64,000 nucleotides of DNA, from positions 21,992 through 85,991 of the forward strand of contig CAZYVU010000009.1 in NCBI GenBank assembly GCA_964651435.1, in the 5' to 3' direction. The translations under genes were made by a program, and so were the position numbers. Positions 40,675-49,173 of the stretch are shown piece after piece (the stretch's first letter is position 1; each line of letters begins with the position of its first letter). Source of the DNA: CAZYVU01 sp964651435. Its GTDB lineage: Bacteria; Desulfobacterota; Syntrophorhabdia; Syntrophorhabdales; CAYQXL01. Under the pieces are notes generated by a model. That model did not search any database. It was given only the letters and a program-made list of their open reading frames with translations, and had not been told where the DNA came from.

Positions 40675-42015
40675 TCAGGCCTTCCACATCCTCAGGTATG
40701 CCGGCAAGTGCGCCGCCTCCCGTGGCCCGACGTGGATTTCCCATCCCGGAAGCTCCTCCTCCAGGTCTCCCAAAATCTGCGCCGCATACCCGGGGATGAT
40801 GAGCTTCCTATGGGCAACCTTTTCGATGATGCCGGAGCGCTTCACAAAGGCCCCCACGAGGTCCCCGACAAACTTGCCCGCAGCCCAGGCCGTCATGACC
40901 GACAGCCCCTCCGTATCCATGATGAGCAGCCAGCTTGCCACCCTGGAATTCTCCATTTCGCCGGAGACGATAAAATAGGTCAGAGAGAAGTTGCAGGTTA
41001 CGAGGACCGGCGAGTCGTCGCCCGGATTGTTGATGGGATAGATCCCTTCCTGGGTGGTCATGGGCCTCTGGGGGTCGGTATAGATGTTGAGCCTTTGCAG
41101 GAGCAGAGGAAAAAGGGTCTCCCCCCGAAAATCGCCGAGAACGATAATGCCCGCATACTTGGCCACCATGGTCGAAGCTATGAGGGCCTCCTTCATGGGC
41201 TCGTCAGCCAACTGAAAAGGCAGGCCGATCGTAGGAAATCCGAGAGGCTTTAACCGCGAAACGAGTGCCCCGCGGCGAATGGCCACCTGCTGCTCAAAGG
41301 CCTCCCTCGTCGTCGCCGGCGAAGGGTCGAGGACGAGGTCTTTCAGACCCTCGCCCATGAGCCTCTCAACGAGTCCGGCCACTGCCTCGATGCCCTTTCC
41401 TTTGACGGCGAGTGGAGCGCCGTGTGTCTTCGCCAGTGCCGTCATGGCCTGCCAGTTCTCTTCAGTAGCGGCGTAGATGAGCGGCCGTCTGTCTTGCAAG
41501 CGTACCAGCGCCTCCTCCATGGAGGCCGGATCCGGGCACATCAACACGACGGCATAGGGCTCCCGGGAGGCCCGGTCGACAATCCGCAAAAACCGTTCCC
41601 TATCTCCCCCGTCCCGTATCGCCACAAGTTCGGGCCGAAGGGTCATCCCGATCCGCTCGTACTCATAGAGACTCAGAGACGCGAAACGTCGCTCCACCTC
41701 GTCATCGCTCATCTCCGTCGATATGAGGACGGCGAAGCCGGGCTTGTTGAAAAAGGTCTTCTCGTGGCGGAAAAGAACGGTCTCGCCGCCCACCTTGACC
41801 TCGTACTCGCCCCGGCCAACGGCCACAGGCCGTATGGGGGGAGCGCCGGCCTCGGCAAGCTGGCCCCGTGCGTCGTCGCTCACGTAGGGACAGGAGTCAA
41901 GCTCAGCTTTCGCCGATGCCAAGGCCATGGCAAAGGCCAGGCACGTCGGATACTTGCACTCTCCACAGTTTGTCTTCGGCAGCAGCTTAAAAATCTGAAT
42001 TCCCGTCAGGGCCAT
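40675..42015 (-). CDS. acsC: Corrinoid/iron-sulfur protein large subunit AcsC
   Basis: Carries the 4Fe-4S cluster that keeps cobalt reduced, and the cobalamin-binding domain. The cluster ligands are C17, C20, C25 and C42 (NCGECKYPTCLAFA and DSCPYV). The central TIM-barrel domain and the C-terminal cobalamin domain fill the 446 residues, the normal length. It accepts the methyl group from AcsE and delivers it to acetyl-CoA synthase. AcsD is its partner. A 112-base spacer with low-complexity sequence separates it from acsB. Confidence 0.96.
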   Translation of the reverse strand: MALTGIQIFKLLPKTNCGECKYPTCLAFAMALASAKAELDSCPYVSDDARGQLAEAGAPPIRPVAVGRGEYEVKVGGETVLFRHEKTFFNKPGFAVLISTEMSDDEVERRFASLSLYEYERIGMTLRPELVAIRDGGDRERFLRIVDRASREPYAVVLMCPDPASMEEALVRLQDRRPLIYAATEENWQAMTALAKTHGAPLAVKGKGIEAVAGLVERLMGEGLKDLVLDPSPATTREAFEQQVAIRRGALVSRLKPLGFPTIGLPFQLADEPMKEALIASTMVAKYAGIIVLGDFRGETLFPLLLQRLNIYTDPQRPMTTQEGIYPINNPGDDSPVLVTCNFSLTYFIVSGEMENSRVASWLLIMDTEGLSVMTAWAAGKFVGDLVGAFVKRSGIIEKVAHRKLIIPGYAAQILGDLEEELPGWEIHVGPREAAHLPAYLRMWKA

Positions 42016-42030
42016 AGGATCTCCTCTCTT

Positions 42031-42118
42031 GGAATGTGGAATGTGGGAAAAAGATCAGAGTTGGGGTGTTCGGGGAACAACTTCCCATGTCCCATTTCCG
42101 ACTTCCTATTTCCCATGT
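42031..42118. repeat. Low-complexity near-repeats between acsB and acsC
   Basis: GGAATGTGG appears twice near 42031 and 42039, and TTCCCATGT twice at 42082 and 42110, with the related CCCATTTCCGACTTCC between them. The left and right parts are partly complementary (ATGTGGGAAA against TTTCCCATGT), so the mRNA could fold into a hairpin between the two genes. There is no open frame. Confidence 0.6.
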
Positions 42119-42127
42119 GGGGGTTCA

Positions 42128-44335
42128 TCACAGCAGGGGCTCCATGGACAGACAGGGGTGGTTCCTCTCCGTGATGTAGTTCAGAACCTCCTCCTCCGTT
42201 CGCGCAACCGTTTCGTCGGCAATCATATCGATAAAGTCGGCCATGCCCAGTTCCTCTCCCCTCTTTCTGAGGCGGTCCATGATCTCATCCTTCAGCCTGC
42301 GGGGCATCCAGGCTATGCGAAGGAAGCCGCCGTCGCCCTTGAGAAACTTTCTCTGCGTAATATTGTACTTGCTGTGGCCGAGAAAACCCGGCGTTTGGGC
42401 CCCACCGCCCACGGAGCCGGCAAGGCTCGTGAATTTCATGCCGCAGGGCGTCATATCGTTGAAATCGCGGTCGACAATCATAATGCCGTTGCACATGGGA
42501 AGGATGGCGGCAATGCATTCGCAGCACCCGCAGGTTGTCATGGGGTCGACCATGAGGCTGTAGAGGCTCACGCCCTGCACCTTCTGGCGCGAGGCCTTGT
42601 TGACATACTCGTTGCATCCTCTATACTGGCCGTACCGGTCGTCTATGCATTCTCCTTTTAAAACGGGCTGATTGGGCCCCTCGGGGTTTATCTCGTTCGA
42701 CGCCCGGCAGTCAAGCCAGTTGTAGGCGCCGCAAAGGCCCGTCCGCTCAGGGCTGACGATACAGACGTGGCTCGGCGCAAAGGACTGGCAGAGAATGCAT
42801 GAGTAAAACGTTTCGACGGTCTCATCGGTCATCCCCTCGATCCTCTCGTCCCGCTGCTGGTAAGAGCTTCGGGCCTGCTCCAGAACCTCCCTGGCCTTTT
42901 CTTCCTTCGTAAAGATCTTGACCTGCACCTTGTCGAAGATCTTACCGAAATCCTGATGATACTTGGCATGTATGATCCGCCCGATGTGCTCGAGCCGAAA
43001 GCCCTTCTCCACGGCCTGTTTGGACACGCGTATCCAGGCGATATCGCGCTGGCCTATATGCATGACACCCTGAGCCTGGTTGATGAGGTGGTGGTTCTGC
43101 CGCTCCAGGATGGGCTCAAAATCCTCCTGGAAGTTGCGGCCCGCCACCTCTGCTACCATGGCGAAGTGAAGCCGCGAACCGCAAGCGACATCGGTCACCT
43201 CGGGCCCGATCACCTCGACCCGTCCATCCTCAACGTCCTCCATGCTGCGGGATGTGGTCCACTCGACTGCCACAGTCCGTCCCCCGCCCATCTCGACATA
43301 GATATCCTCGCCCCGCACCCGCTCGCCCTCGAAGGCAGGCCCATAGGACACGGGTATGGGAACATCGGCCACCTGGACCTTCAGGCCCCGCACCTCTATG
43401 GCCTTCTGCACGATCTGGCTGTGCGCCACATTGGAAACGACGTGTTCGTACGTACAGATCCCCGTCGGGAGCACCTGCGGAATGGCCGTGTCGGCGATGG
43501 TGGGAAACCCCCAGTTTATGGCGCCCGCAGCGTTGGCGTACCACTCGTCGGTCACCTCTCCCAACGCAAGAATAAAGGCGTAGGTCCGGTCTTTGTTGTA
43601 GATGAGATTCCTCCGGAAATCGCCCGGCTTGATACCGCCGAAGGCCATTGCGACGCGGCAGGCAAAGCCTATGGCGAAGACGGCCTCGTAGATCGAGGGC
43701 CCGAAGGGTACGAGACGGGTCGGCCACCCCACCTGCAGTCCCGCTTCGGCCAACTGTTCGGCAAACCGCTTTCCGCCATTTTCGGCACACATGAAGACAT
43801 AGAGGTTCTTCTCCTGAAGCTCCGTGGCGATGCGCGCCGCCGTTTTGGCGTCCGGAGCGGCCCCGACTATGGCGGCGAACCCCGGGGCCGTTCCATCGAC
43901 GAATTCCACGCCCCGTTTCCTGAAAATAACATCGTTGGCAGCGCCCAGCCAAAAGGAGCCCGGCAACGGATCTTCGCTGTCGGCAGCGTAGAATGCCCGC
44001 TCTTCGAGGTAGCGGACGGCCATCATGAGCTCTTCGGCGAAAAAGGTGGCCATTCCTGCATCGAGGGCCGGTGCAAGGTAGGGAAGCGCCCTCCTTTCCC
44101 TCACCATGGGGGGCAGGAGTCGCTTGCATATCTTCAAGACGCCGTCCATATCCCCCACCGTTCGCACCGGTATGCCCGTCATCGAGTAAATGATGGGCAG
44201 GTAGTAGGCCGTGTTGGGGAAGCCGACCTCATGCTCCTTTCCGAAGCGATCCAGGGCCCTGCGGTAATCCTCTGCAGCCCTCTCCACTATGCTGTGAGCC
44301 CCCCGGATGGCTGCTGCTGCTATGATCTTCGACAC
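42128..44335 (-). CDS. acsB: CO-methylating acetyl-CoA synthase AcsB
   Basis: Builds acetyl-CoA from CO, the corrinoid-bound methyl group and CoA. The A-cluster ligands are all visible: C513, C516, C525 and C535 for the 4Fe-4S cubane (spacing 3, 9, 10, the same as in Moorella) and the C602-G-C604 motif for the distal nickel. At 735 residues it is the full bacterial form, with the N-terminal domain that docks CO dehydrogenase. It lies 12 bases after the CO dehydrogenase gene. Confidence 0.98.
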   Translation of the reverse strand: MSKIIAAAAIRGAHSIVERAAEDYRRALDRFGKEHEVGFPNTAYYLPIIYSMTGIPVRTVGDMDGVLKICKRLLPPMVRERRALPYLAPALDAGMATFFAEELMMAVRYLEERAFYAADSEDPLPGSFWLGAANDVIFRKRGVEFVDGTAPGFAAIVGAAPDAKTAARIATELQEKNLYVFMCAENGGKRFAEQLAEAGLQVGWPTRLVPFGPSIYEAVFAIGFACRVAMAFGGIKPGDFRRNLIYNKDRTYAFILALGEVTDEWYANAAGAINWGFPTIADTAIPQVLPTGICTYEHVVSNVAHSQIVQKAIEVRGLKVQVADVPIPVSYGPAFEGERVRGEDIYVEMGGGRTVAVEWTTSRSMEDVEDGRVEVIGPEVTDVACGSRLHFAMVAEVAGRNFQEDFEPILERQNHHLINQAQGVMHIGQRDIAWIRVSKQAVEKGFRLEHIGRIIHAKYHQDFGKIFDKVQVKIFTKEEKAREVLEQARSSYQQRDERIEGMTDETVETFYSCILCQSFAPSHVCIVSPERTGLCGAYNWLDCRASNEINPEGPNQPVLKGECIDDRYGQYRGCNEYVNKASRQKVQGVSLYSLMVDPMTTCGCCECIAAILPMCNGIMIVDRDFNDMTPCGMKFTSLAGSVGGGAQTPGFLGHSKYNITQRKFLKGDGGFLRIAWMPRRLKDEIMDRLRKRGEELGMADFIDMIADETVARTEEEVLNYITERNHPCLSMEPLL

Positions 44336-44347
44336 GACCTTCCTCCC

Positions 44348-46297
44348 TCAGACAAGCGCCCTGCGCATGGCCATATCAAAGAGAACACGCTCCCGGGCCT
44401 TATCGATGCCCAGCGCCTTCCTCTTCTTGTCGATGTGTGCAATCATGAGCCTTGCCGCACGCTCCGGATCGGGTTCATAGGCCCACATCCCCTTAAATGT
44501 CTCCTCGTACTCTTCGAAGAGGGCCCTGGTGACCTTCTCACTTCCCAGCGTCGGCCAGGTAGTACCAAAAACGGTGAAGATGCCCGAGGCGACAAAGTAG
44601 TGGCCGATGGCAATTGCCTTTTCACTCATCCATTCCGGGGCCGCACCAGCCGCGGGCAGGTCGGAGAGGTCGTTGCCCAGCCCCCCTTCCTTCACCATGG
44701 CCGTCGCCGCCACGAGTATCCTTGAATTATCAACGCAGGCGCCAAGATGCAAAACGGGGGGGATACCCACCGCCTCGCACACCTCGGCAAGGCCTGAGCC
44801 CGCGTGCTCGCCGGCGGCCTCTGCCGTCAGGAGCCCGGCCTTCCCGCAGGCCATGGCCGCACAGCCCGTTGTAAGCACCAGCACGTCGTTCTTGATAAGT
44901 TCGCGGATCATGGCGAGGTGGCCCGAATCGTGGACGGTACGGACGTTGTTGCAGCCCACCACCCCCGCAACGCCCCGTATCCGGCCATTGGAAACGTTAT
45001 CGTTCAAAGGCCTGTAGCTTGCCCTGAAGAGTCCTCCCAAAAGGTAGCTTATGGTCTCGTGGCTGAATCCCGCCACGATGTCCCTCTGCATATCGGGGAT
45101 GTAGATTGAGTGGCGCCGGTTGGGAAAATTTTCAATGGCCATCCGCAGGATCTGCTTGGCGATGTCGAGCCCCCGCTCCGCCTGAAACTCTATATGGGTG
45201 GCGCCCTCGATCTTGGCCCGGTCCGATGTGGTCACAAGTTTCGTATGATAGCATTCGGCAACTGAGGCAAGGCCCTGCATCTGACACTGCACGTCGACGG
45301 TCATGAGCTCAACGGCACCGGTGACCATCGCAAGCTCCTGCTGCAGAAAGTTACCGGCGCATGGTATACCGTGTCTCATCAGAATCTCGTTGGCCGAGCA
45401 ACACATGCCCGCCAGATTGATCCCCTTCGCCCCCACCCTGTCGGCCAGCCTCTTCATCTCCGGATCGCGCGAGGCCGCCACAAGCAATTCCGGCAGCAGG
45501 GGCTCGTGACCGTGGACTACGAGGTTTACCTCCTCTTCCTTCAGCACGCCAAGGTTGATGGTTCCGGCTACAGGAACGGGGGTTCCGAACATGATGTCCT
45601 GCAGGTCCGTAGAGATCATAGACCCGCCCCAACCGTCGGCAAGGGCACACCGGGTCGCCTGCAGCAGGATGTGCCGGTAATCCTGGTCGACACCCATGTG
45701 GGTGCGGTGCAGAACCTCGACTACCTCGCGGTCGATGCCTCGCGGCACAACGTCCTGACGCCGCCAGATATCCTGCCTCCGCAAGGGCGCCTTTCTGATG
45801 TAGGTAAGCTCTCCCTCCTGCTTTCCAAACTCCGCCAGCACCTTCTGGCCCAGCTCCAGGGCGATCTCCCGGACAGGTCGATCCTCTATGGGTATGTCAA
45901 AATCGAGGGCAACCTCCAGTAGTTTGATCTCGTCCTGTATGGCAAACCCCTGGGCCTCTCCCCTGGCTGCCTTGAGAAAGGTGAGCGCAACCTCCCGGGC
46001 ATGGTCCGAATGGGAGGCTGCTCCGGCTGCAACCTTTCTGGCAAAGTTTCGCGCCACCACCGTATCGACGGTGGCGCCACAGACGCCGATCCTCTGTGAA
46101 ACCCCCTCTTTTTTCGTCCGTGGAAGCCTGCACGGGCCCATGGAGCATATCTTGCAGCAGCTCTCCTCGACACCGACGGGGCAGGGCCTCATGCCCTCGG
46201 CCCTGGAAAAGACCGTTGGGACGCCTTCCTTTTCAGCCCTCGCAATGAGCTGCGATGTCGCCTCGTCAACGCTTTGCCGCTTCCCTTCGTCCATCAT
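44348..46297 (-). CDS. acsA: CO dehydrogenase catalytic subunit of the CODH/ACS complex
   Basis: Nickel-iron CO dehydrogenase that reduces CO2 to CO for acetyl-CoA synthase, 649 residues from ATG 46297. The N-terminal cysteine run CCKICSMGPCRL supplies the B- and D-cluster ligands; C-cluster segments include NLAGMCCSANEIL, GVVGCNNVR, TTGCAAMACGKAG and HLGACVDNSRI. The upstream in-frame extension to 46321 overlaps the acsD end and is less likely; GAGGGGG precedes the chosen start. It sits between acsD and acsB, so it is the AcsA-type rather than a free-standing CooS. Confidence 0.96.
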   Translation of the reverse strand: MMDEGKRQSVDEATSQLIARAEKEGVPTVFSRAEGMRPCPVGVEESCCKICSMGPCRLPRTKKEGVSQRIGVCGATVDTVVARNFARKVAAGAASHSDHAREVALTFLKAARGEAQGFAIQDEIKLLEVALDFDIPIEDRPVREIALELGQKVLAEFGKQEGELTYIRKAPLRRQDIWRRQDVVPRGIDREVVEVLHRTHMGVDQDYRHILLQATRCALADGWGGSMISTDLQDIMFGTPVPVAGTINLGVLKEEEVNLVVHGHEPLLPELLVAASRDPEMKRLADRVGAKGINLAGMCCSANEILMRHGIPCAGNFLQQELAMVTGAVELMTVDVQCQMQGLASVAECYHTKLVTTSDRAKIEGATHIEFQAERGLDIAKQILRMAIENFPNRRHSIYIPDMQRDIVAGFSHETISYLLGGLFRASYRPLNDNVSNGRIRGVAGVVGCNNVRTVHDSGHLAMIRELIKNDVLVLTTGCAAMACGKAGLLTAEAAGEHAGSGLAEVCEAVGIPPVLHLGACVDNSRILVAATAMVKEGGLGNDLSDLPAAGAAPEWMSEKAIAIGHYFVASGIFTVFGTTWPTLGSEKVTRALFEEYEETFKGMWAYEPDPERAARLMIAHIDKKRKALGIDKARERVLFDMAMRRALV

Positions 46298-46304
46298 CTC
46301 CCCC

Positions 46305-47249
46305 TCACCGCGAGAGGTCACGGATAAGCTCCCTCACGAGGCGTGCGCTTTCGGGATGTCTCAGAATCACGATGTCGGCGCCGGCCAGCAGCATGCTGGA
46401 GGCCGTCACGGACTCCATCATGATAGACCGTCGCTCCTCATCGCCGAGCCTCGGGTCTTCCTGTACGGTAAGCCGCGTTTCCCTCGTCTTCCAGACCTCC
46501 TGGGCAATGTTGCAGACGACGGGATACTGGAGCTTCACGTCCTCCTGCGTCAGCGCAGCCATCCGATCCCTTTCGACCACGGAGTAGCTATATTCCAAGC
46601 CGTACCCCAGTGCGCCCGTCGTCGGATCCATAACGATCCTGTCTTCCGGTACGCCGAGGTTTCCCAGCAGTATGTTGAGCTGCTTGGCCAGATTCACATC
46701 GATAGGGCTGCTGGCGATGACCGTGTGGCCATAGGCGATGGCCACGGCCCCCACCTGCCGGTAGTTTTTCTCCGTGACGGGCCCAAGAGCAACCTGCCTC
46801 CCCTCGCAGACCTCCGCTATGCGGCGCAGCAAGGCGCCGTCTCTTTCGTCGTTCGACGTCCCCCACATGATGACAGGCACGTCGACGGCCTCCGCCACCC
46901 CCTTGGCCACAGCAGCCACCGTCTCAACGTCCCTGTTCATTCCGTTAGGGTCGGCGCTCACCAACTGGAGCGCTATGACCTCGGCGCCGTATGCCTGGAC
47001 ACACTTTCGCGCCCACGCCTGAGGGTCATGGAGTACGTCTGCGAAGGGGCTCATCGCCCACCCGGTCCAGTCCTCGGGCCGATGGTCCCAGACCTCCAGG
47101 GCAACCCTGGGCAGCCGATCCATCGGTCCCTCGAACAGATGGAAGGGGTAGCAGCGCTCGCCGCCGATGGTCACCGCCTTGTCGCCGGAGCCCAAGGTGA
47201 CCTCCTTGATGCCGCCGGTATATCTGACCTTGGCAATTTCGAAACTCAT
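46305..47249 (-). CDS. acsD: Corrinoid/iron-sulfur protein small subunit AcsD
   Basis: Forms the heterodimer with AcsC and shields the cobalamin during methyl transfer. The 314 residues form a TIM barrel with GGERCYPFHLFEGPMDRLPRVALEVWD in two parts near the start and MDPTTGALGYGLEYSYSVVER in the middle. Its ATG overlaps the stop of the 71-residue gene (TGATG), so the two are translationally coupled. Confidence 0.95.
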   Translation of the reverse strand: MSFEIAKVRYTGGIKEVTLGSGDKAVTIGGERCYPFHLFEGPMDRLPRVALEVWDHRPEDWTGWAMSPFADVLHDPQAWARKCVQAYGAEVIALQLVSADPNGMNRDVETVAAVAKGVAEAVDVPVIMWGTSNDERDGALLRRIAEVCEGRQVALGPVTEKNYRQVGAVAIAYGHTVIASSPIDVNLAKQLNILLGNLGVPEDRIVMDPTTGALGYGLEYSYSVVERDRMAALTQEDVKLQYPVVCNIAQEVWKTRETRLTVQEDPRLGDEERRSIMMESVTASSMLLAGADIVILRHPESARLVRELIRDLSR

Positions 47250-47464
47250 CAGGCCTCCTCTTTTCTTTTCTCGCTGCCGTAAGATTCCCCGCCGTACCAG
47301 TACCGCAATGCCGTTCTCAGAAACCCCATCTTCTCGTCGCGGCTCGCAAGCTTGGCCCGCCAGTCAATGGGCCCTGCCGGCTCTTCTCCCCTATACCGTT
47401 CATACGGCGGCTGCCCGCCGGAGCCGCCGGAGTCCCCTTTCTCATCCTGCCTTCCGTCACTCAA
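47249..47464 (-). CDS. Unrecognised 71-residue protein inside the acetyl-CoA operon
   Basis: I do not recognise this protein. It is 71 residues, hydrophilic, with a Gly/Ser/Gln-rich first third (GGSGGQPP), then PIDWRAKLASRDEKMGFLRTALRYWYGGESYG and a basic-acidic tail KRKEEA; there is no signal peptide, cysteine or membrane helix. Its start overlaps the folD stop by four bases (ATGA) and its stop overlaps the acsD start (TGATG), which is strong evidence that it is translated and tied to the expression of its neighbours. A role in the folate or corrinoid steps is a guess from position only. Confidence 0.75.
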   Translation of the reverse strand: MSDGRQDEKGDSGGSGGQPPYERYRGEEPAGPIDWRAKLASRDEKMGFLRTALRYWYGGESYGSEKRKEEA

Positions 47465-48354
47465 CGGACACCTCCAAAGAATTCGGATGTCGCTGCCTGC
47501 AGCGTGTTCACCATGAGCATCGTTATCGTCATGGGCCCCACACCCCCTGGAACGGGGGTCAAGAGGCCCGCCTTCTCCTTGACGGAATCGAAGTCAACGT
47601 CTCCGCACAGCTTGGCCTTTCCCTCAGGGGTGACGCCGATCCTGTTCACCCCGACGTCTATCACCGCTGCGCCCTCCTTGACCATGTCTGCCGTGATTAC
47701 CCGGGGTCTTCCCGCCGCGACGATGAGGATATCGGCCCTTCTGGTGTGAAAGGCCATGTCCCTCGTGAACGTGTGGCAAACCGTCACGGTGGCGTTGGCG
47801 TGCCTCCCCTTCTGGAAAAGCATCATGGCTATGGGCTTCCCCACGATGTTCGACCGGCCCACGACGACGACTTCCGAGCCTTCTATCGTCACACCGCTCC
47901 TTACCAGGAGCTCCCGAATGGCGTAGGGCGTGCACGGGTAGAACTTCGTCTGCCCAACAACAAGCCTTCCCATGTTCACAGGGTGAAACCCATCTACATC
48001 CTTGTCCGGATCGATGGCCACCAATACCTTGCCCTCGTCGATGTGTGCCGGCAGGGGAAGCTGCACGAGAATACCGTGAATCCGGGGATCGCCATTGTAC
48101 CGTCTCACCAGCGACAGCAGCTCCTCCTCCGCGATGTCGGCGCCAAGACTCTCCTGCACGGAGTAAAAGCCGAGCTCCCTGGCCGTTCTTTGCTTCGCCG
48201 TCACGTAGCTGACCGAGGCGGGGTTTTCCCCGACAATGATCGTCACAAGCCCCGGAACGACCCCCGAGTCCCGTCGCAGCCGGTCTACCTTCCCTTTAAG
48301 CTCCTCCCGAAGGACGGAGGCAACCTGCAAGCCACTAATTATCTTCGCGCCCAT
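47461..48354 (-). CDS. folD: Bifunctional methylene-THF dehydrogenase/methenyl-THF cyclohydrolase
   Basis: Interconverts formyl-, methenyl- and methylene-THF in the methyl branch of the Wood-Ljungdahl pathway. The 297 residues show the active-site SYVTAKQRTARELGF (Lys), VQLPLPAHID, VDGFHPVNMGRL, and the NADP-site motif VVGRSNIVGKPIAMML, then PVPGGVGPMTITML. A separate cyclohydrolase gene is not needed. It starts 44 bases after cooC and is coupled to the 71-residue gene. Confidence 0.97.
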   Translation of the reverse strand: MGAKIISGLQVASVLREELKGKVDRLRRDSGVVPGLVTIIVGENPASVSYVTAKQRTARELGFYSVQESLGADIAEEELLSLVRRYNGDPRIHGILVQLPLPAHIDEGKVLVAIDPDKDVDGFHPVNMGRLVVGQTKFYPCTPYAIRELLVRSGVTIEGSEVVVVGRSNIVGKPIAMMLFQKGRHANATVTVCHTFTRDMAFHTRRADILIVAAGRPRVITADMVKEGAAVIDVGVNRIGVTPEGKAKLCGDVDFDSVKEKAGLLTPVPGGVGPMTITMLMVNTLQAATSEFFGGVR

Positions 48355-48398
48355 TGCGTCACCCTACATTTCCTTTCGCCGCCCCTCCCGGCCCGTGG

Positions 48399-49163
48399 TC
48401 AGCCTTCGTACCGGCCTGCGGTTCCGAGCATCTGCTCGAAGACGTTACGGGCCTCTGTCAAGGCCCGGCAGGTGCCGTCAAGCTCAAAAACCGATCTTCC
48501 CTTCAGATCGGCATCGGCAATCGCCCTATCGTCGTGGATAAGCCCGTTCACCGTCATGCCCTTCGACCTTGCCAACGTCTTTACCTTGTCCTCCTCGCCA
48601 TGCCGAACCCTGTTCACGACGAGAAAAGAACCGCCCACGTTGAGCCCCAGCTCACCGACGAGGTCCGCCATGCGATGGACCGTCGCCAGCCCCCGGGGCC
48701 CCGGATCGGATACCAGGATGAGTCCCTCCACGTCCTTGGTTACCAAGCGACTCATGTGCTCCATGCCCGCCTCGTTATCCACCACAACATAGGGGTAATT
48801 GTCCCGCAAAGCCTCAATGTACTTCTTTGCCAGGCTGTTGGCCGCACAGTAGCAGCCCGGCCCCTCGGGCCTGCCCATGACGATGAGGTCAAACCCCTTG
48901 CCTTCAATAACGGCCTCGTTCACCTTATACTCGAACCAGGCGTCTTTGCTCATGCCCTGGGGAACATCCCTCTTTAACAGCTCCCTCGCCGACCCGATCG
49001 TCACGCCTAAGGGCACACCGAGGACCTCGTTCAGGTTCGAGTTCGGATCGGCATCGATGGCCAGCACGGGGCCGCCCTTCCGTTCCTCGATAAGATAGCG
49101 GATCAGCATTCCCGCCACCGTCGTTTTTCCCACTCCCCCCTTACCTGCAACCGCTATCACCAT
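48399..49163 (-). CDS. cooC: Nickel-inserting ATPase CooC/AcsF type
   Basis: A 254-residue MinD/ParA-type ATPase that loads nickel into CO dehydrogenase or acetyl-CoA synthase. The deviant P-loop AGKGGVGKTT lies at residues 6-15, LAIDADPNSNL follows, and the nickel-binding CxC pair is C104 and C106 (GCYCAAN). ATG 49163 gives the family start MVIAVAGKGG; AAGGGAAG lies just upstream. It follows the corrinoid activator gene by 10 bases. Confidence 0.95.
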   Translation of the reverse strand: MVIAVAGKGGVGKTTVAGMLIRYLIEERKGGPVLAIDADPNSNLNEVLGVPLGVTIGSARELLKRDVPQGMSKDAWFEYKVNEAVIEGKGFDLIVMGRPEGPGCYCAANSLAKKYIEALRDNYPYVVVDNEAGMEHMSRLVTKDVEGLILVSDPGPRGLATVHRMADLVGELGLNVGGSFLVVNRVRHGEEDKVKTLARSKGMTVNGLIHDDRAIADADLKGRSVFELDGTCRALTEARNVFEQMLGTAGRYEG

Positions 49164-49173
49164 GACACTTCCC

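Noticed and set aside
42956..44725. 589-codon open frame on the plus strand opposite acsB and the end of the CO dehydrogenase gene
   Set aside because: It is the mirror of high-GC codons in two well-identified genes, has no domain, and crosses their junction.
47167..48792. 541-codon open frame on the plus strand opposite folD and its neighbours
   Set aside because: Shadow of acsD, the small gene, folD and cooC; composition is typical of antisense GC-rich frames and no motif is present.
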